DNA from: Rhodospirillaceae bacterium
Lineage (GTDB): Bacteria > Pseudomonadota > Alphaproteobacteria > Kiloniellales > DSM-21159
Reading direction: 5' to 3'
DNA length: 64,000 nucleotides
Assembly: GCA_006969625.1 (NCBI GenBank)
Contig: CP030885.1
Location: forward strand, 4,351,430 to 4,415,429
Part shown: piece by piece, positions 1-8,112 of the stretch
How the letters are laid out: every line of letters starts with the position of its first letter
Position numbering within the stretch: the stretch's first letter is position 1
Program-made: the position numbers and the translations under genes
Notes under the pieces: model-generated
What the model saw: the letters and a program-made list of their open reading frames with translations, nothing else
What the model was told of the DNA's origin: nothing
The model's database searches: none

Positions 1-42
1 GAGGGCCTGCCGGACAGCGACGGCGGCCAGACCGCAGAGTAG
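1..42 (+). CDS. 3' end of an upstream coding region (partial)
   Basis: An open frame enters from the left edge and stops at a TAG at 40-42, ten bases before argJ. Only 13 residues are visible, acidic and Gly-rich (ending GGQTAE), so the product cannot be named. In many alphaproteobacteria argJ follows a SurA/parvulin-type peptidyl-prolyl isomerase, which would fit, but that is context only. Confidence 0.4.
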   Translation, partial: EGLPDSDGGQTAE

Positions 43-52
43 GCGGCCGAAG

Positions 53-1285
53 ATGGCGCTCGCCCGCTCGCCGCTCGCGCCCGAGACGCTGCCGGAGCTG
101 CCGCCGATCGGCGGCGTGCGCGGGATCGCACATGCCGCCGGGCTGCGCTATGCGGGCCGCGACGACCTGCTGCTGCTGCACTTCCCCCACGGTGCGGCGG
201 TGACGGGCGTGCTCACCCTTTCGAAGTGCCCTGGGGCGCCGGTCGAGTGGTGCAAGCGCCAACTGCCTGCAGGACGGGCCGACGCCCTGCTGGTCAACGC
301 CGGCAACGCAAATGCCTTCACCGGCCGGCGCGGGCGCGTCAGCGTCGAGCGCGCGGCCCAGGCGGTGGCCCAGGCGTTGGGCTGTTCGCCCGAAGGCGTC
401 TACCTGGCCTCCACCGGCGTCATCGGCGAGCCGATGCCGGACGACAGATTGGCGGATGCCGTGGCTGCTGCGGCGGGCCAGCTCGACGAGGTCGACTGGG
501 CCAAGGCGGCCGGCGCCATCATGACCACCGATACCTTCCCGAAGGCCGTCGCCCGCGCCTGCGAGATCGACGGCAAACCGGTGCGGCTGGTCGGTATCGC
601 CAAGGGCTCCGGCATGATCGCGCCGGACATGGCGACCATGCTGGCCTTCGTCGTCACCGACGCCGGCCTGCCGGCGGAGATCCTTCGGCCCCTGCTGGCG
701 GCGGCCTGCGCGCGCAGCTTCAACTGCATCACCGTCGACGGCGACACCTCGACGAGCGACACGCTGTTGCTGTTCGCCACCGGCGCGGCCGGCCGCTTCG
801 AGGCCGACAGTCCGACAGACCGGCGGCTGGCGGACTTCGCCGCCGAGCTGGAGGCGCTGCTGGTCGATCTCGCCCAGCTCGTGGTGAAGGACGGTGAGGG
901 CGCACAGAAGTTCGTCACCGTCAGGGTGCGCGGCGCCCGCAGCGATGGCGCGGCACGACGCATCGGCCTGTCCATCGCCAACTCGCCGCTGGTCAAGACC
1001 GCCATCGCCGGCGAGGACGCCAACTGGGGCCGCATCGTCATGGCCGTCGGCAAGGCGGGCGAGGAGGCCGACCGCGACCGGCTGGCGGTGGCCATCGGCG
1101 GCGTGACCATCGCCCTCGACGGCGAGCGGGTGCCGGACTATGACGAGGCGCCGGTCGCCGCCCACATGGCCGGGCGCGAGATCCTGATCGAGGTCGATCT
1201 GGGCCTGGCGCACGGCGCGGCGACCGTGTGGACCTGCGACCTGACCCACGGCTACATCGACATCAATGCCGACTATCGGAGTTGA
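53..1285 (+). CDS. argJ: Bifunctional glutamate N-acetyltransferase / ornithine acetyltransferase ArgJ
   Basis: ArgJ moves the acetyl group from N-acetylornithine to glutamate, closing the cyclic arginine pathway; bifunctional forms also use acetyl-CoA. The 410-residue length is usual for the family. The self-cleavage site is visible as ATML with the nucleophile at Thr195, preceded by the KGSGMIAPDMA stretch. Further landmarks are NAGNANAFTG near residue 82 and the C-terminal GYIDINADYRS. Cleavage before Thr195 should give alpha and beta chains of a cytoplasmic heterotetramer. The mutT-like gene begins inside its last codons, which suggests translational coupling. Whether this enzyme also uses acetyl-CoA cannot be read from sequence. 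Confidence 0.95.
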   Translation: MALARSPLAPETLPELPPIGGVRGIAHAAGLRYAGRDDLLLLHFPHGAAVTGVLTLSKCPGAPVEWCKRQLPAGRADALLVNAGNANAFTGRRGRVSVERAAQAVAQALGCSPEGVYLASTGVIGEPMPDDRLADAVAAAAGQLDEVDWAKAAGAIMTTDTFPKAVARACEIDGKPVRLVGIAKGSGMIAPDMATMLAFVVTDAGLPAEILRPLLAAACARSFNCITVDGDTSTSDTLLLFATGAAGRFEADSPTDRRLADFAAELEALLVDLAQLVVKDGEGAQKFVTVRVRGARSDGAARRIGLSIANSPLVKTAIAGEDANWGRIVMAVGKAGEEADRDRLAVAIGGVTIALDGERVPDYDEAPVAAHMAGREILIEVDLGLAHGAATVWTCDLTHGYIDINADYRS

Positions 1286-1739
1286 GGCGGCTGTGGAGCC
1301 GGGCGGCTGCTGGCAGGCCGAGACCCGCACCGAGGGCGCCAAGCCGATCCTGCTGGTCGCCGCGGCGGCGCTGGTCGACCCCGACGGCCGGGTGCTCATC
1401 GCGCAGCGCCCCGAACGTAAGGCTATGGCGGGGCTGTGGGAGTTCCCGGGCGGCAAGGTGCAGCCGGGCGAGACGCCCGAGGCGGCGCTGGTGCGCGAAC
1501 TCCGGGAAGAACTGGCGATCGAGACGCGCGGCTCCTGCCTCGCGCCCATCGCCTTCGCCAGCCATGGCTACGACGACTTCCATCTCTTGATGCCGCTGTT
1601 CGCCTGCCGGGTCTGGGCGGGCGTGCCGCGCGGCACGGAAGGCCAGCGGCTCGCCTGGGTCGCCCCGGTGCGCCTCGCCGACTACCCCATGCCGCCGGCC
1701 GACCTGCCGCTGATCCCGCTGCTCCGGGATCTGCTGTAA
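1266..1739 (+). CDS. mutT: MutT-type Nudix hydrolase (8-oxo-dGTP diphosphatase)
   Basis: A Nudix pyrophosphohydrolase that probably cleans oxidised nucleotides such as 8-oxo-dGTP out of the pool. The Nudix box spans about residues 62-84: GGKVQPGET, then REL and REEL with the metal-binding glutamates. A GLWEFPGG lead-in, as in MutT, precedes it. The chosen ATG lies 20 bases inside the end of argJ; a GTG at 1293 is an alternative start that would barely change the domain. The 157-residue length is a little above E. coli MutT (129) because of an N-terminal tail. An argJ-mutT pairing is common in alphaproteobacteria. Exact substrate preference is inferred. Confidence 0.85.
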   Translation: MPTIGVEAAVEPGGCWQAETRTEGAKPILLVAAAALVDPDGRVLIAQRPERKAMAGLWEFPGGKVQPGETPEAALVRELREELAIETRGSCLAPIAFASHGYDDFHLLMPLFACRVWAGVPRGTEGQRLAWVAPVRLADYPMPPADLPLIPLLRDLL

Positions 1740-1747
1740 CCGCGCCT

Positions 1748-2212
1748 TCAGGCGGCGTGACTGGCCGCGGATTCGGTCAGCAGGGCGTAGATCGCGTCGG
1801 CCGAGTCGGTGCCGCGCAGCTTGTCGCAGACACCGCGGTCGCGCAGCAGGCGCGACACGCGGGCGAGCGCCTTCAGATGATCGGCGCCGGCGGTCTCCGG
1901 CGCCAGCAGCAGGAAGATCAGATCGACCGGCTGCTCGTCGATCGCGTCGAAGTCGACGGAATGTTCCAGACGCGCGAACACGCCGTACAGCCGGTCGAGT
2001 GCGGCCAATTTGCCGTGCGGAATGGCGATCCCGTGGCCGACGCCCGTGGTGCCAAGGCGCTCGCGCTCGACCAGCACCTCGAAGACGGCGCGCTCGGGCA
2101 GGCCGGTCAGCTCGCTCGCCTTGCGCGCCAACTCCTGCAGCACCTGCTTCTTGGAGGTGACGCGCAGGCTCGGCAGCACGGCCTGCGGCGAGATCAGTTC
2201 GCTCAGTGTCAT
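1748..2212 (-). CDS. ptsN: PTS IIA-like nitrogen-regulatory protein PtsN (EIIA-Ntr)
   Basis: Terminal phospho-acceptor of the nitrogen-related phosphotransferase system, which controls potassium transport, stress and nitrogen responses rather than sugar uptake. The 154-residue EIIA domain keeps the active-site histidine in GIAIPHGK (His66), preceded by the family stretch ERERLGTTGVGHG. The frame extends upstream to 2299, but the ATG giving MTLSELISP matches the family N-terminus and avoids overlap with hpf, so it was chosen. It is last in the lptA-lptB-rpoN-hpf-ptsN order typical of proteobacteria, linking it to sigma-54. Confidence 0.93.
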   Translation of the reverse strand: MTLSELISPQAVLPSLRVTSKKQVLQELARKASELTGLPERAVFEVLVERERLGTTGVGHGIAIPHGKLAALDRLYGVFARLEHSVDFDAIDEQPVDLIFLLLAPETAGADHLKALARVSRLLRDRGVCDKLRGTDSADAIYALLTESAASHAA

Positions 2213-2253
2213 GGTTCGAAAACCCCCTCGGTCGACGCGGCGCCTGCCCGCCC

Positions 2254-2847
2254 TCAGGCGGCCGGGGTGCCGCCCCGATTGCCTCTGGGATCGACCCAAC
2301 CGACGTTGCCGTCGCGCCGGCGGTAGATCATGTTGAGCCCGCCGTGGGCCCGATTGCGGAACATCAGCGCCGGTTCGTCGGACAGGTCCAGCCGCATCAG
2401 GGCCTCGCTCACGGTCAGCTCCGGCACTTCGCCCTCCATCTCGGCGATGATCGGCGGCGCGGCCTCGTCCGGCTCCGCCGCCTCCTCGTCCTCCTCGTCG
2501 CGCGGCGACGCCAGCACGTACTGCAGCGCCGGCGTCCCCTCGGCCGCGCCCCTGTTGTGGTCGCGCAGTCGCCGCTTGTAGCGGCGCAGCCGTTTGGCCA
2601 GCTTGTCCGCCGCGGCGTCGAACGCCGCATAGATCTCGTCCGCATCGGCCGAGGCCTGTAGCTGGATCCCGCGTCCTACATGGGCCTGCACCAGGCTGTG
2701 GTACAGGTGCGCCTCGCGCGAGAGCGTCACCGTCACCTCGATCGCGTCGCCGAAGTACTTGCCGAACACCCCGTCCAGCTTCGCGGCGACGTGGTGACGC
2801 AGAGCCTCGCCGAGGTCAAGCTGTCGCCCCTTGACCGACAGGTTCAT
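2254..2847 (-). CDS. hpf: Ribosome hibernation-promoting factor, long form
   Basis: Binds the 30S decoding region and dimerises 70S ribosomes in slow growth. The 197 residues fall into an N-terminal S30AE/sigma-54-modulation domain (about 1-105, with AHVGRGIQLQASADADEIYAAFD and a basic KRLRRYKRRLRDH helix), an acidic linker rich in Asp/Glu, and a C-terminal domain (about 130-190, VSEALMRLDLSDEPALMFRN) that marks the long form able to make 100S dimers alone. It sits between rpoN and ptsN. A second, short HPF-family gene lies at 23.8 kb, so this strain encodes both types. Confidence 0.93.
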   Translation of the reverse strand: MNLSVKGRQLDLGEALRHHVAAKLDGVFGKYFGDAIEVTVTLSREAHLYHSLVQAHVGRGIQLQASADADEIYAAFDAAADKLAKRLRRYKRRLRDHNRGAAEGTPALQYVLASPRDEEDEEAAEPDEAAPPIIAEMEGEVPELTVSEALMRLDLSDEPALMFRNRAHGGLNMIYRRRDGNVGWVDPRGNRGGTPAA

Positions 2848-3070
2848 CTCGCAGTCCCAAAGAAAGCGGACCTATTGTCCCGTTGATCGCGCCCGGCCCG
2901 CACGGGTCCGGCGGCGCTGCGGCCGGCGGGCGGGACATGCTGTGGAAACGCCGATCGGCGGCGCCTGTCCCGGCCGGCGATGAAGGCGCGGACATTAGGA
3001 TCGCCCTCGGGCGCCGTCAATGGGCCGGACGGCGCCTTTCGATCCGCCGCCTCCGGCCAGCACCCGGGGC

Positions 3071-3116
3071 GCGATGCGATTTCGCATAGTCCACCGTACT
3101 TCGGATGTCGCATCGC
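3071..3116. repeat. Dyad between rpoN and hpf
   Basis: GCGATGCGA at 3071-3079 is the exact reverse complement of TCGCATCGC at 3108-3116. A smaller dyad, ATGCGA-tt-TCGCAT, is nested in the left arm (3074-3087), so two alternative pairings exist. It lies just past the rpoN stop and 220 bases before the hpf start. No T-run follows on the minus strand, so it looks more like an operator or processing structure than an intrinsic terminator. Confidence 0.5.
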
Positions 3117-3133
3117 AATGGCTCGTCGCCCGT

Positions 3134-4633
3134 TTATGAGGCCAGAAGGGCTTTTTGGCGACGGCGCTGCACCGAGGACGGAATGCGCATCGCTTCACGG
3201 TATTTGGCCACCGTCCGGCGTGCGATATCGATGCCTTCGCCGCGCAGGCGATCGACGATGGTGTCGTCGGACAGCACCGAGTCCGGGGTCTCGCCGTCGA
3301 TCAGGGCGCGGATGCGGTACCGCACCGATTCGGCCGAGACCTCGGCGCCGTTCGCACCGGAGACGGCCGTAGTGAAGAAGTATTTCAACTCGAAGGTGCC
3401 GCGCGGGGTGGCGATGTACTTGTTCGCCGTCACCCGGCTGACGGTGGATTCGTGCATGCCGATGGCTTCCGCCACGTCGCGCAGGATCAGCGGCTTCAGG
3501 TGGCCGATGCCGTGGCGGAAGAACCCTTCCTGCTGGCGCACCAGCTCGCCGGCGACCTTGAGGATGGTGGTGGCGCGCTGGTGCAGCGCCTTGGCCAACC
3601 AGTTGGCCGACTGGAGCTGCTCGCTCAGGTATTCGCGCTCGCTCTTGCGTCGGCAGGCGCCGGCGATGCGGGTGTAGTAGCTGCGGTCGACCAGGACGCG
3701 CGGCAGCGTCTCCGGGTTCAGCTCGACGAGCCAGCCGCCGCCGGGCTGCGCACGCATCAGCACGTCGGGGACCACCGGCTCGGCCGGGCCGCCCTCCAGC
3801 CCCAGACCCGGGCGCGGGTCGCAGGCGCGGATGTCGGCCAGTAGGTCGGCCAGATCCTCGTCGTCCACTCCCAGGAGCCGCCGCAGGCGGGCGTAGTCGC
3901 GCGCGCCGACCAGGTCGAGATGGTCGAGCAGACGGCGCATCAGCGGGTCCAGCCGGTCGCGCTCGGCGAGCTGCAAGGCCAGGCATTCCTTGAGGTCGCG
4001 GGCGAAGATGCCAGTTGGCTCGAAGCCCTGCAGGACGTCGAGCACCGCCTCGACCGCAGCCGGCGCGGTGCCGAGCTGCTCGGCCGCCTCCCCCAACCCG
4101 ACCCCCAGCCAGCCGTTGGCGTCGAGGCTGTCGATCAGGTACAGGCCGATCAGGCGCCCGGCGCCCGCCGGCACCGCCAGGTGAAGCTGCTCGACCAGCC
4201 GGTCGCGCAGGCTGGCCTCGGCGCCGTAGCGTTGCTCGAAGTCGAGGTCGGTCTCGCCGCCGCTTCGGCCGGACGCGCCCGGCAGCGCGCCCGCCACGCC
4301 GTCCCCCGGGCCCAGGTCGTCATAGCTGTAGTCGGCATCCAACGGCGCCTCGGAGTCGGCAGCCAGGCGGTCGCTGACGGCGCCCTCGGCGCTGTCGGCC
4401 GGGCCGCCGCCCGGCTCACGCTGGTCGGGCGCGGCGTGCTCGCGCCAGTCGCCGGCCTCGGCATCCGGGCCGCGCTCGTCGGCGCGCAGCAAGGGGTTCT
4501 GTTCGATCTCCTGGGCCACGTAGTCCGCCAGTTCGAGATTGGTCAGCTGCAGCAGCTTGATGGCCTGCTGCAGTTGCGGCGTCATCACCAGGGACTGGCT
4601 CTGGCGGACCTCGAGGCGCTGGCTGACGGACAT
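3134..4633 (-). CDS. rpoN: RNA polymerase sigma-54 factor RpoN
   Basis: Directs core RNA polymerase to -24/-12 promoters activated by AAA+ enhancer-binding proteins, including nitrogen-assimilation genes. The 499-residue protein has the Gln/Leu-rich region I at its N-terminus (QSQSLVMTPQLQQAIKLLQL), an acidic region II (about 55-130), a central core-binding domain, an HTH (MHESTVSRVTANKYI) and the C-terminal RpoN box ARRTVAKYREAMRIP. The start ATG is ten bases after the lptB stop, as in other alphaproteobacteria. glnD, gltB/gltD and ptsN in the same window are all linked to the nitrogen circuit it serves. Confidence 0.97.
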   Translation of the reverse strand: MSVSQRLEVRQSQSLVMTPQLQQAIKLLQLTNLELADYVAQEIEQNPLLRADERGPDAEAGDWREHAAPDQREPGGGPADSAEGAVSDRLAADSEAPLDADYSYDDLGPGDGVAGALPGASGRSGGETDLDFEQRYGAEASLRDRLVEQLHLAVPAGAGRLIGLYLIDSLDANGWLGVGLGEAAEQLGTAPAAVEAVLDVLQGFEPTGIFARDLKECLALQLAERDRLDPLMRRLLDHLDLVGARDYARLRRLLGVDDEDLADLLADIRACDPRPGLGLEGGPAEPVVPDVLMRAQPGGGWLVELNPETLPRVLVDRSYYTRIAGACRRKSEREYLSEQLQSANWLAKALHQRATTILKVAGELVRQQEGFFRHGIGHLKPLILRDVAEAIGMHESTVSRVTANKYIATPRGTFELKYFFTTAVSGANGAEVSAESVRYRIRALIDGETPDSVLSDDTIVDRLRGEGIDIARRTVAKYREAMRIPSSVQRRRQKALLAS

Positions 4634-4643
4634 CTAAAAAGCG

Positions 4644-5516
4644 TTACAAACTAAACCTTTCGCCGAGGTAAACCCGGCGGACGTCCTGGTGCGCGACGAT
4701 CTCGTCGGGCGTACCCTCCATCAGGACGCGGCCGTCGTGGATGATGTAGGCGCGGTCGACGATTTCCAGCGTCTCGCGCACGTTGTGGTCGGTGATCAGC
4801 ACCCCGATGCCGCGGTCGCGCAGGTGGCTGACCAGCTCGCGGATGTCGTTGACGGCGATCGGGTCGATGCCCGCCAGCGGTTCGTCCAGCAGGATGAAGT
4901 TGGGCTGGCTGGCCAGCGCGCGGGCAATCTCGCAGCGTCGCCGCTCGCCGCCGGACAGCGCCGTCGCCGGCGCCCGGCGCAGGTGGGCGATGCCGAACTC
5001 GGCCAACAGCTCCTCGAGGATCTGCTCGCGGCGCTGGTGGTTCGGCTCCACCGCCTCCAGCACGCCGCGCACGTTCTGTTCCACGGTCAGGCCGCGGAAG
5101 ATCGAGGCCTCCTGCGGCAGGTAGCCGATGCCAAGGCGGGCGCGACGGTACATCGGCAGGTCGGTGATGTCGTGCCCGTCGAGCACCACGTAACCGGTAT
5201 CGGGGCGCAGCAGGCCCATGACGATGTAGAAGCTGGTCGTCTTGCCGGCGCCGTTGGGCCCCAACAGGCCGACCGCCTCGCCGCGCTCGACGCCGATGGT
5301 CACTTCACGCAGCACCGGGCGCTTCTTGAAGGACTTGCCGATGGACACGGCGGCCAGGCCTCGGTTGTCGGCCACCAGCCGCGGCGTCCAGCCGCCGCCT
5401 TCGGGCCCTGCGCCGCCGGGAGGTCCGACCGGCGTCGCACCCGTGGCGGCGCCATCGCCGGTGACGTCGAAGCGGGGCTCGCGCCCGCCGGCCGGTCCGC
5501 CTGATTCAGGTGTCAC
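4644..5516 (-). CDS. lptB: LPS export ABC transporter ATP-binding protein LptB
   Basis: Cytoplasmic ATPase of the LptB2FGC machine that extracts lipopolysaccharide from the inner membrane. Walker A is GPNGAGKT (86-93); the signature is LSGGERRRCEIARAL, followed by Walker B FILLDEPLAGID and the switch histidine in LITDHNV. At 290 residues it is about 45 longer than usual because of a Gly/Pro-rich N-terminal tail before the canonical start near residue 52. The GTG start overlaps the lptA stop by four bases (GTGA), which favours coupled translation and this start, although an internal start would give a normal-length LptB. Confidence 0.95.
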   Translation of the reverse strand: MTPESGGPAGGREPRFDVTGDGAATGATPVGPPGGAGPEGGGWTPRLVADNRGLAAVSIGKSFKKRPVLREVTIGVERGEAVGLLGPNGAGKTTSFYIVMGLLRPDTGYVVLDGHDITDLPMYRRARLGIGYLPQEASIFRGLTVEQNVRGVLEAVEPNHQRREQILEELLAEFGIAHLRRAPATALSGGERRRCEIARALASQPNFILLDEPLAGIDPIAVNDIRELVSHLRDRGIGVLITDHNVRETLEIVDRAYIIHDGRVLMEGTPDEIVAHQDVRRVYLGERFSL

Positions 5517-6460
5517 CGATTCTCGTCCTCCAGCCCCGTGCCTGCCTCGCCCGCCACGCCGGACCCGCCGCCGGCCGGCGCGCTCGGCACGCCGGTCTCG
5601 GGCTCTGCGCCCCCCTCCTGGCGCGGTGCCAGGATGCCCTGCACCCGTCCTCCGGCCGTCGGCAGCAGGCGGCTGACGCCCGTCGCCAGGTTGACCTCGG
5701 CGCGCTGGCCGTTGAGCTGCGTCTCGCCCTGGGTGATGCGCACGTTCCCGGCCAGGATCGCGACCTCTTCCTTAACATAGTAAACCGCGCGCTCGCCACG
5801 GGCGTACTCGCCGGCGCTGGAGATTTCGACGTCGCCGAAGGCGTCGACCTGGACGATCTCGTTGTCGCCGTTCTCGTTCGGGCGCATGGTCGCCACCAAC
5901 TCCTCGGCATCCAGGCGCCGCTCCGGAGTCAGGACGCTGGCATCGCCGCGCGCCACGGCGATCGGCGTGCCCTGGAAGTCCTCCCAGTACTCCAGGCTGT
6001 CGCGCGCGGTGATCGTCTCGTTGGGGGTCTCCAGCCGCAGATCCCCGCCGCGCATCACGGCAATGCCTTCGTCGACGAAGTAGACGGCGCGCTCGGCGTA
6101 GGCCGTCTGTTCCGGCCCGGCGACGACCACGTCGCCTTCCGCCACGATGCGATAGATGTCGCCGGCGCCCGCCTGCTGCGTGTCGGCCGCCGCTGGCGTG
6201 CCCGAATCGCTCTCGCGGTAAAACGCCGTCAGCACGTCGGCGGAGACCTGTGTGTCGCCCTGGCGGGCAATGGCATTGCCGCGCGCGATGTACCTGCGCT
6301 GGTCGCGCTGCCACTCGATGCCGTCGTCGGCAAAGATCTCGAGCGGGTCGTCGCTGCCGGTCTGCAGACCGCCCAGGCCCTGGGCCGCCAGCGGCGCGCT
6401 GGCGAGGAGCACGGCACAGACCGCCGCGGCGAGCACCCGCCGGCACGGTGCCTGGCTCAC
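5513..6460 (-). CDS. lptA: LPS-transport periplasmic protein LptA (OstA-like)
   Basis: Periplasmic beta-jellyroll protein that polymerises into the bridge carrying LPS from LptC to LptD. The first 26 residues form a signal peptide (hydrophobic AAAVCAVLLASAPLAAQG). Two OstA-type stretches follow (about 43-175 and 190-270) with the pattern of protection against RDQ..YIARGNAIARQG and VAILAGNVRITQGE. The 315-residue length exceeds E. coli LptA (185) but suits alphaproteobacteria. It starts on a GTG that overlaps the lptC stop by four bases and itself overlaps lptB. Confidence 0.9.
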   Translation of the reverse strand: MSQAPCRRVLAAAVCAVLLASAPLAAQGLGGLQTGSDDPLEIFADDGIEWQRDQRRYIARGNAIARQGDTQVSADVLTAFYRESDSGTPAAADTQQAGAGDIYRIVAEGDVVVAGPEQTAYAERAVYFVDEGIAVMRGGDLRLETPNETITARDSLEYWEDFQGTPIAVARGDASVLTPERRLDAEELVATMRPNENGDNEIVQVDAFGDVEISSAGEYARGERAVYYVKEEVAILAGNVRITQGETQLNGQRAEVNLATGVSRLLPTAGGRVQGILAPRQEGGAEPETGVPSAPAGGGSGVAGEAGTGLEDENR

Positions 6461-7188
6461 TGTCCCGCCTCCGCCGGCCCGCCGCTCGAGCTCTCGGGGT
6501 AGATCACCATATGCGCCTTGCCGGTGAAGAAGATGTGCGCGCCGCGCTGCTCGATGCGCAGCCCCTGGGACCGGATTGTCCCGAAGCTGCCCTGGCCGAA
6601 GGTCGGGGTGCTGCTGGTCGCCAGGTCGTTCTTCAGGTCGACCACCGCCTGTTCCGTCTGCAGTTCGTAGCCGCCGTCGTGGAAGACGTTGACGTTGCCG
6701 TCGAGCAGCAGGACCTCGCTGGCACGGTCGTAGACCCCGCTATCGGCGGTGATAGCCACCCAGTCGCCGCCCGTGTCGAACAGGTCGGCCGCCGGTCGGT
6801 CCATGTCGATGGCCTCCTCCTCGCCCGGCTCCGTCTGGCGGGCCGTATCGGCGGTGATCATAAACGGCCGGCGATTCTCGTCGATGCCTTCGTAGCGCGG
6901 GTTGACCATCGTCGCCTCTTCCGGCACCGGTGCGCGTCCGATCGATTCGACGATGTCGAGGCGGAAGCCGCCGCTTTCCTCGACCTGCGGCCAGATCACG
7001 ATCAGGAGGACGAGCCCGAGCGCGACCGCCGGCAGCAGGATCTTCATGGCGCTGACGAACAGGCTGTAGGCGCTGCGCCCGGACAGGCGCGGCGGCGGAC
7101 GGCCGGAGGCACGCGCGCCCGGCGGATTGCCGGTCGGGCGCGGCCCCGTCTCGCCGCCGATCGTGCTGTTGGGCGTCGCCATGCTCAT
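6457..7188 (-). CDS. lptC: LPS export system protein LptC
   Basis: Inner-membrane bitopic protein that takes LPS from LptBFG and passes it to LptA. A single membrane helix (MKILLPAVALGLVLLIVIWPQ, about residues 48-68) follows a Pro/Gly-rich cytoplasmic tail; the rest is a periplasmic OstA/LptC beta domain ending in HIFFTGKAHMVIYPES. The frame stays open far upstream (to 7815, across the RNase D gene), but that stretch is antisense-type noise. The ATG at 7188, or a second one two codons later, gives a 243-residue protein of normal length. The 3' end overlaps lptA. Confidence 0.88.
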   Translation of the reverse strand: MSMATPNSTIGGETGPRPTGNPPGARASGRPPPRLSGRSAYSLFVSAMKILLPAVALGLVLLIVIWPQVEESGGFRLDIVESIGRAPVPEEATMVNPRYEGIDENRRPFMITADTARQTEPGEEEAIDMDRPAADLFDTGGDWVAITADSGVYDRASEVLLLDGNVNVFHDGGYELQTEQAVVDLKNDLATSSTPTFGQGSFGTIRSQGLRIEQRGAHIFFTGKAHMVIYPESSSGGPAEAGQ

Positions 7189-7292
7189 TCTGCGGTCCCG
7201 TGCCCGTATGCCGAAACGCTGCGGGCGGCCTCGCGCTACCTCCATTGTGTTGTCTGTTGCGTTGTCTAATGTGCGCCCGCCGAGGGGCCACC

Positions 7293-7925
7293 TCAAGAAT
7301 GCGCGAAAACGTCCACCTCGTCCCATCCGATGCGGTCCAGCTCGGCCCGCGCCGGCAGGAAGTCGAAGCAGGCCTCGGCCAGCTGCGTACGCCCCTCGCG
7401 CGCCAGCATGGCGTCCAGCACCTCCTTCAGGGCGTGCAGGTGCAGCACGTCGGAGGCGGCGTAAGCCTGCTGCTGCTGGCTGAGTTCGGCCGCGCCCCAG
7501 TCGCTCGACTGCTGCTGCTTGGAGATGCCGACGCCCAGCAGATCCTGGCACAGGTCCTTCAGGCCGTGCTTGTCGGTGAAGGTGCGCGTCAGCTTGCTGG
7601 CGATCTTGGTGCAGTAGACCGGCCGGCAGTCGACGTCGAGCCAATGCCGCAGCACGGCGAGGTCGAAGCGGGCGAAGTGGAACAGCTTGAGGACGTGCGG
7701 GTCGGCCAGCAGCCGGGTCAGGTTGGGCGCCGGCCAGGGCCGCGCCGCCGCCGGCGCGGCGTTGAGCTGCACCAGGTGCGCGCTGCCGTCGCCGGCCGAG
7801 AGCTGAACCAGGCAAAGGCGGTCGCGCTGGACCTTCAGTCCCATGGTCTCGGTGTCGACCGCCACGGCCGGACCCAGTTCGAGGCCGTCCGGCAGGTCGC
7901 CGCGGTGCAGATGGATTTGCGTCAT
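7293..7925 (-). CDS. Ribonuclease D-family 3'-5' exonuclease
   Basis: A DEDDy 3'-5' exonuclease that probably trims the 3' ends of tRNA or other small RNAs. Exo I is AVDTETMGL with Asp24 and Glu26; Exo II is in LFHFARFDLAVLRHW; Exo III is YAASDVLHLHAL, with Tyr and Asp spaced as in RNase D. At 210 residues it holds only the catalytic domain and lacks the HRDC repeats of E. coli RNase D, as is usual for the alphaproteobacterial short form next to lptC. It is about 100 bases upstream of lptC on the same strand. Confidence 0.88.
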   Translation of the reverse strand: MTQIHLHRGDLPDGLELGPAVAVDTETMGLKVQRDRLCLVQLSAGDGSAHLVQLNAAPAAARPWPAPNLTRLLADPHVLKLFHFARFDLAVLRHWLDVDCRPVYCTKIASKLTRTFTDKHGLKDLCQDLLGVGISKQQQSSDWGAAELSQQQQAYAASDVLHLHALKEVLDAMLAREGRTQLAEACFDFLPARAELDRIGWDEVDVFAHS

Positions 7926-8112
7926 CGGATCGGGCTCCCGGGCCGCGGCGCGGCCGTGGGCGCCGCGGGCGCGGCGAAACGCCGGCGGCGACTTGTCAGG
8001 ATCGGGCGGCGCGAAGATATAGGGCAGGCACAGGGTGTCAACGCCGCCCTGCCGGTGCTAAAGCGCTGCCGGCGCGGCGGAGCGGACCAGCGCGGGAAAC
8101 GAGGGACGGACC

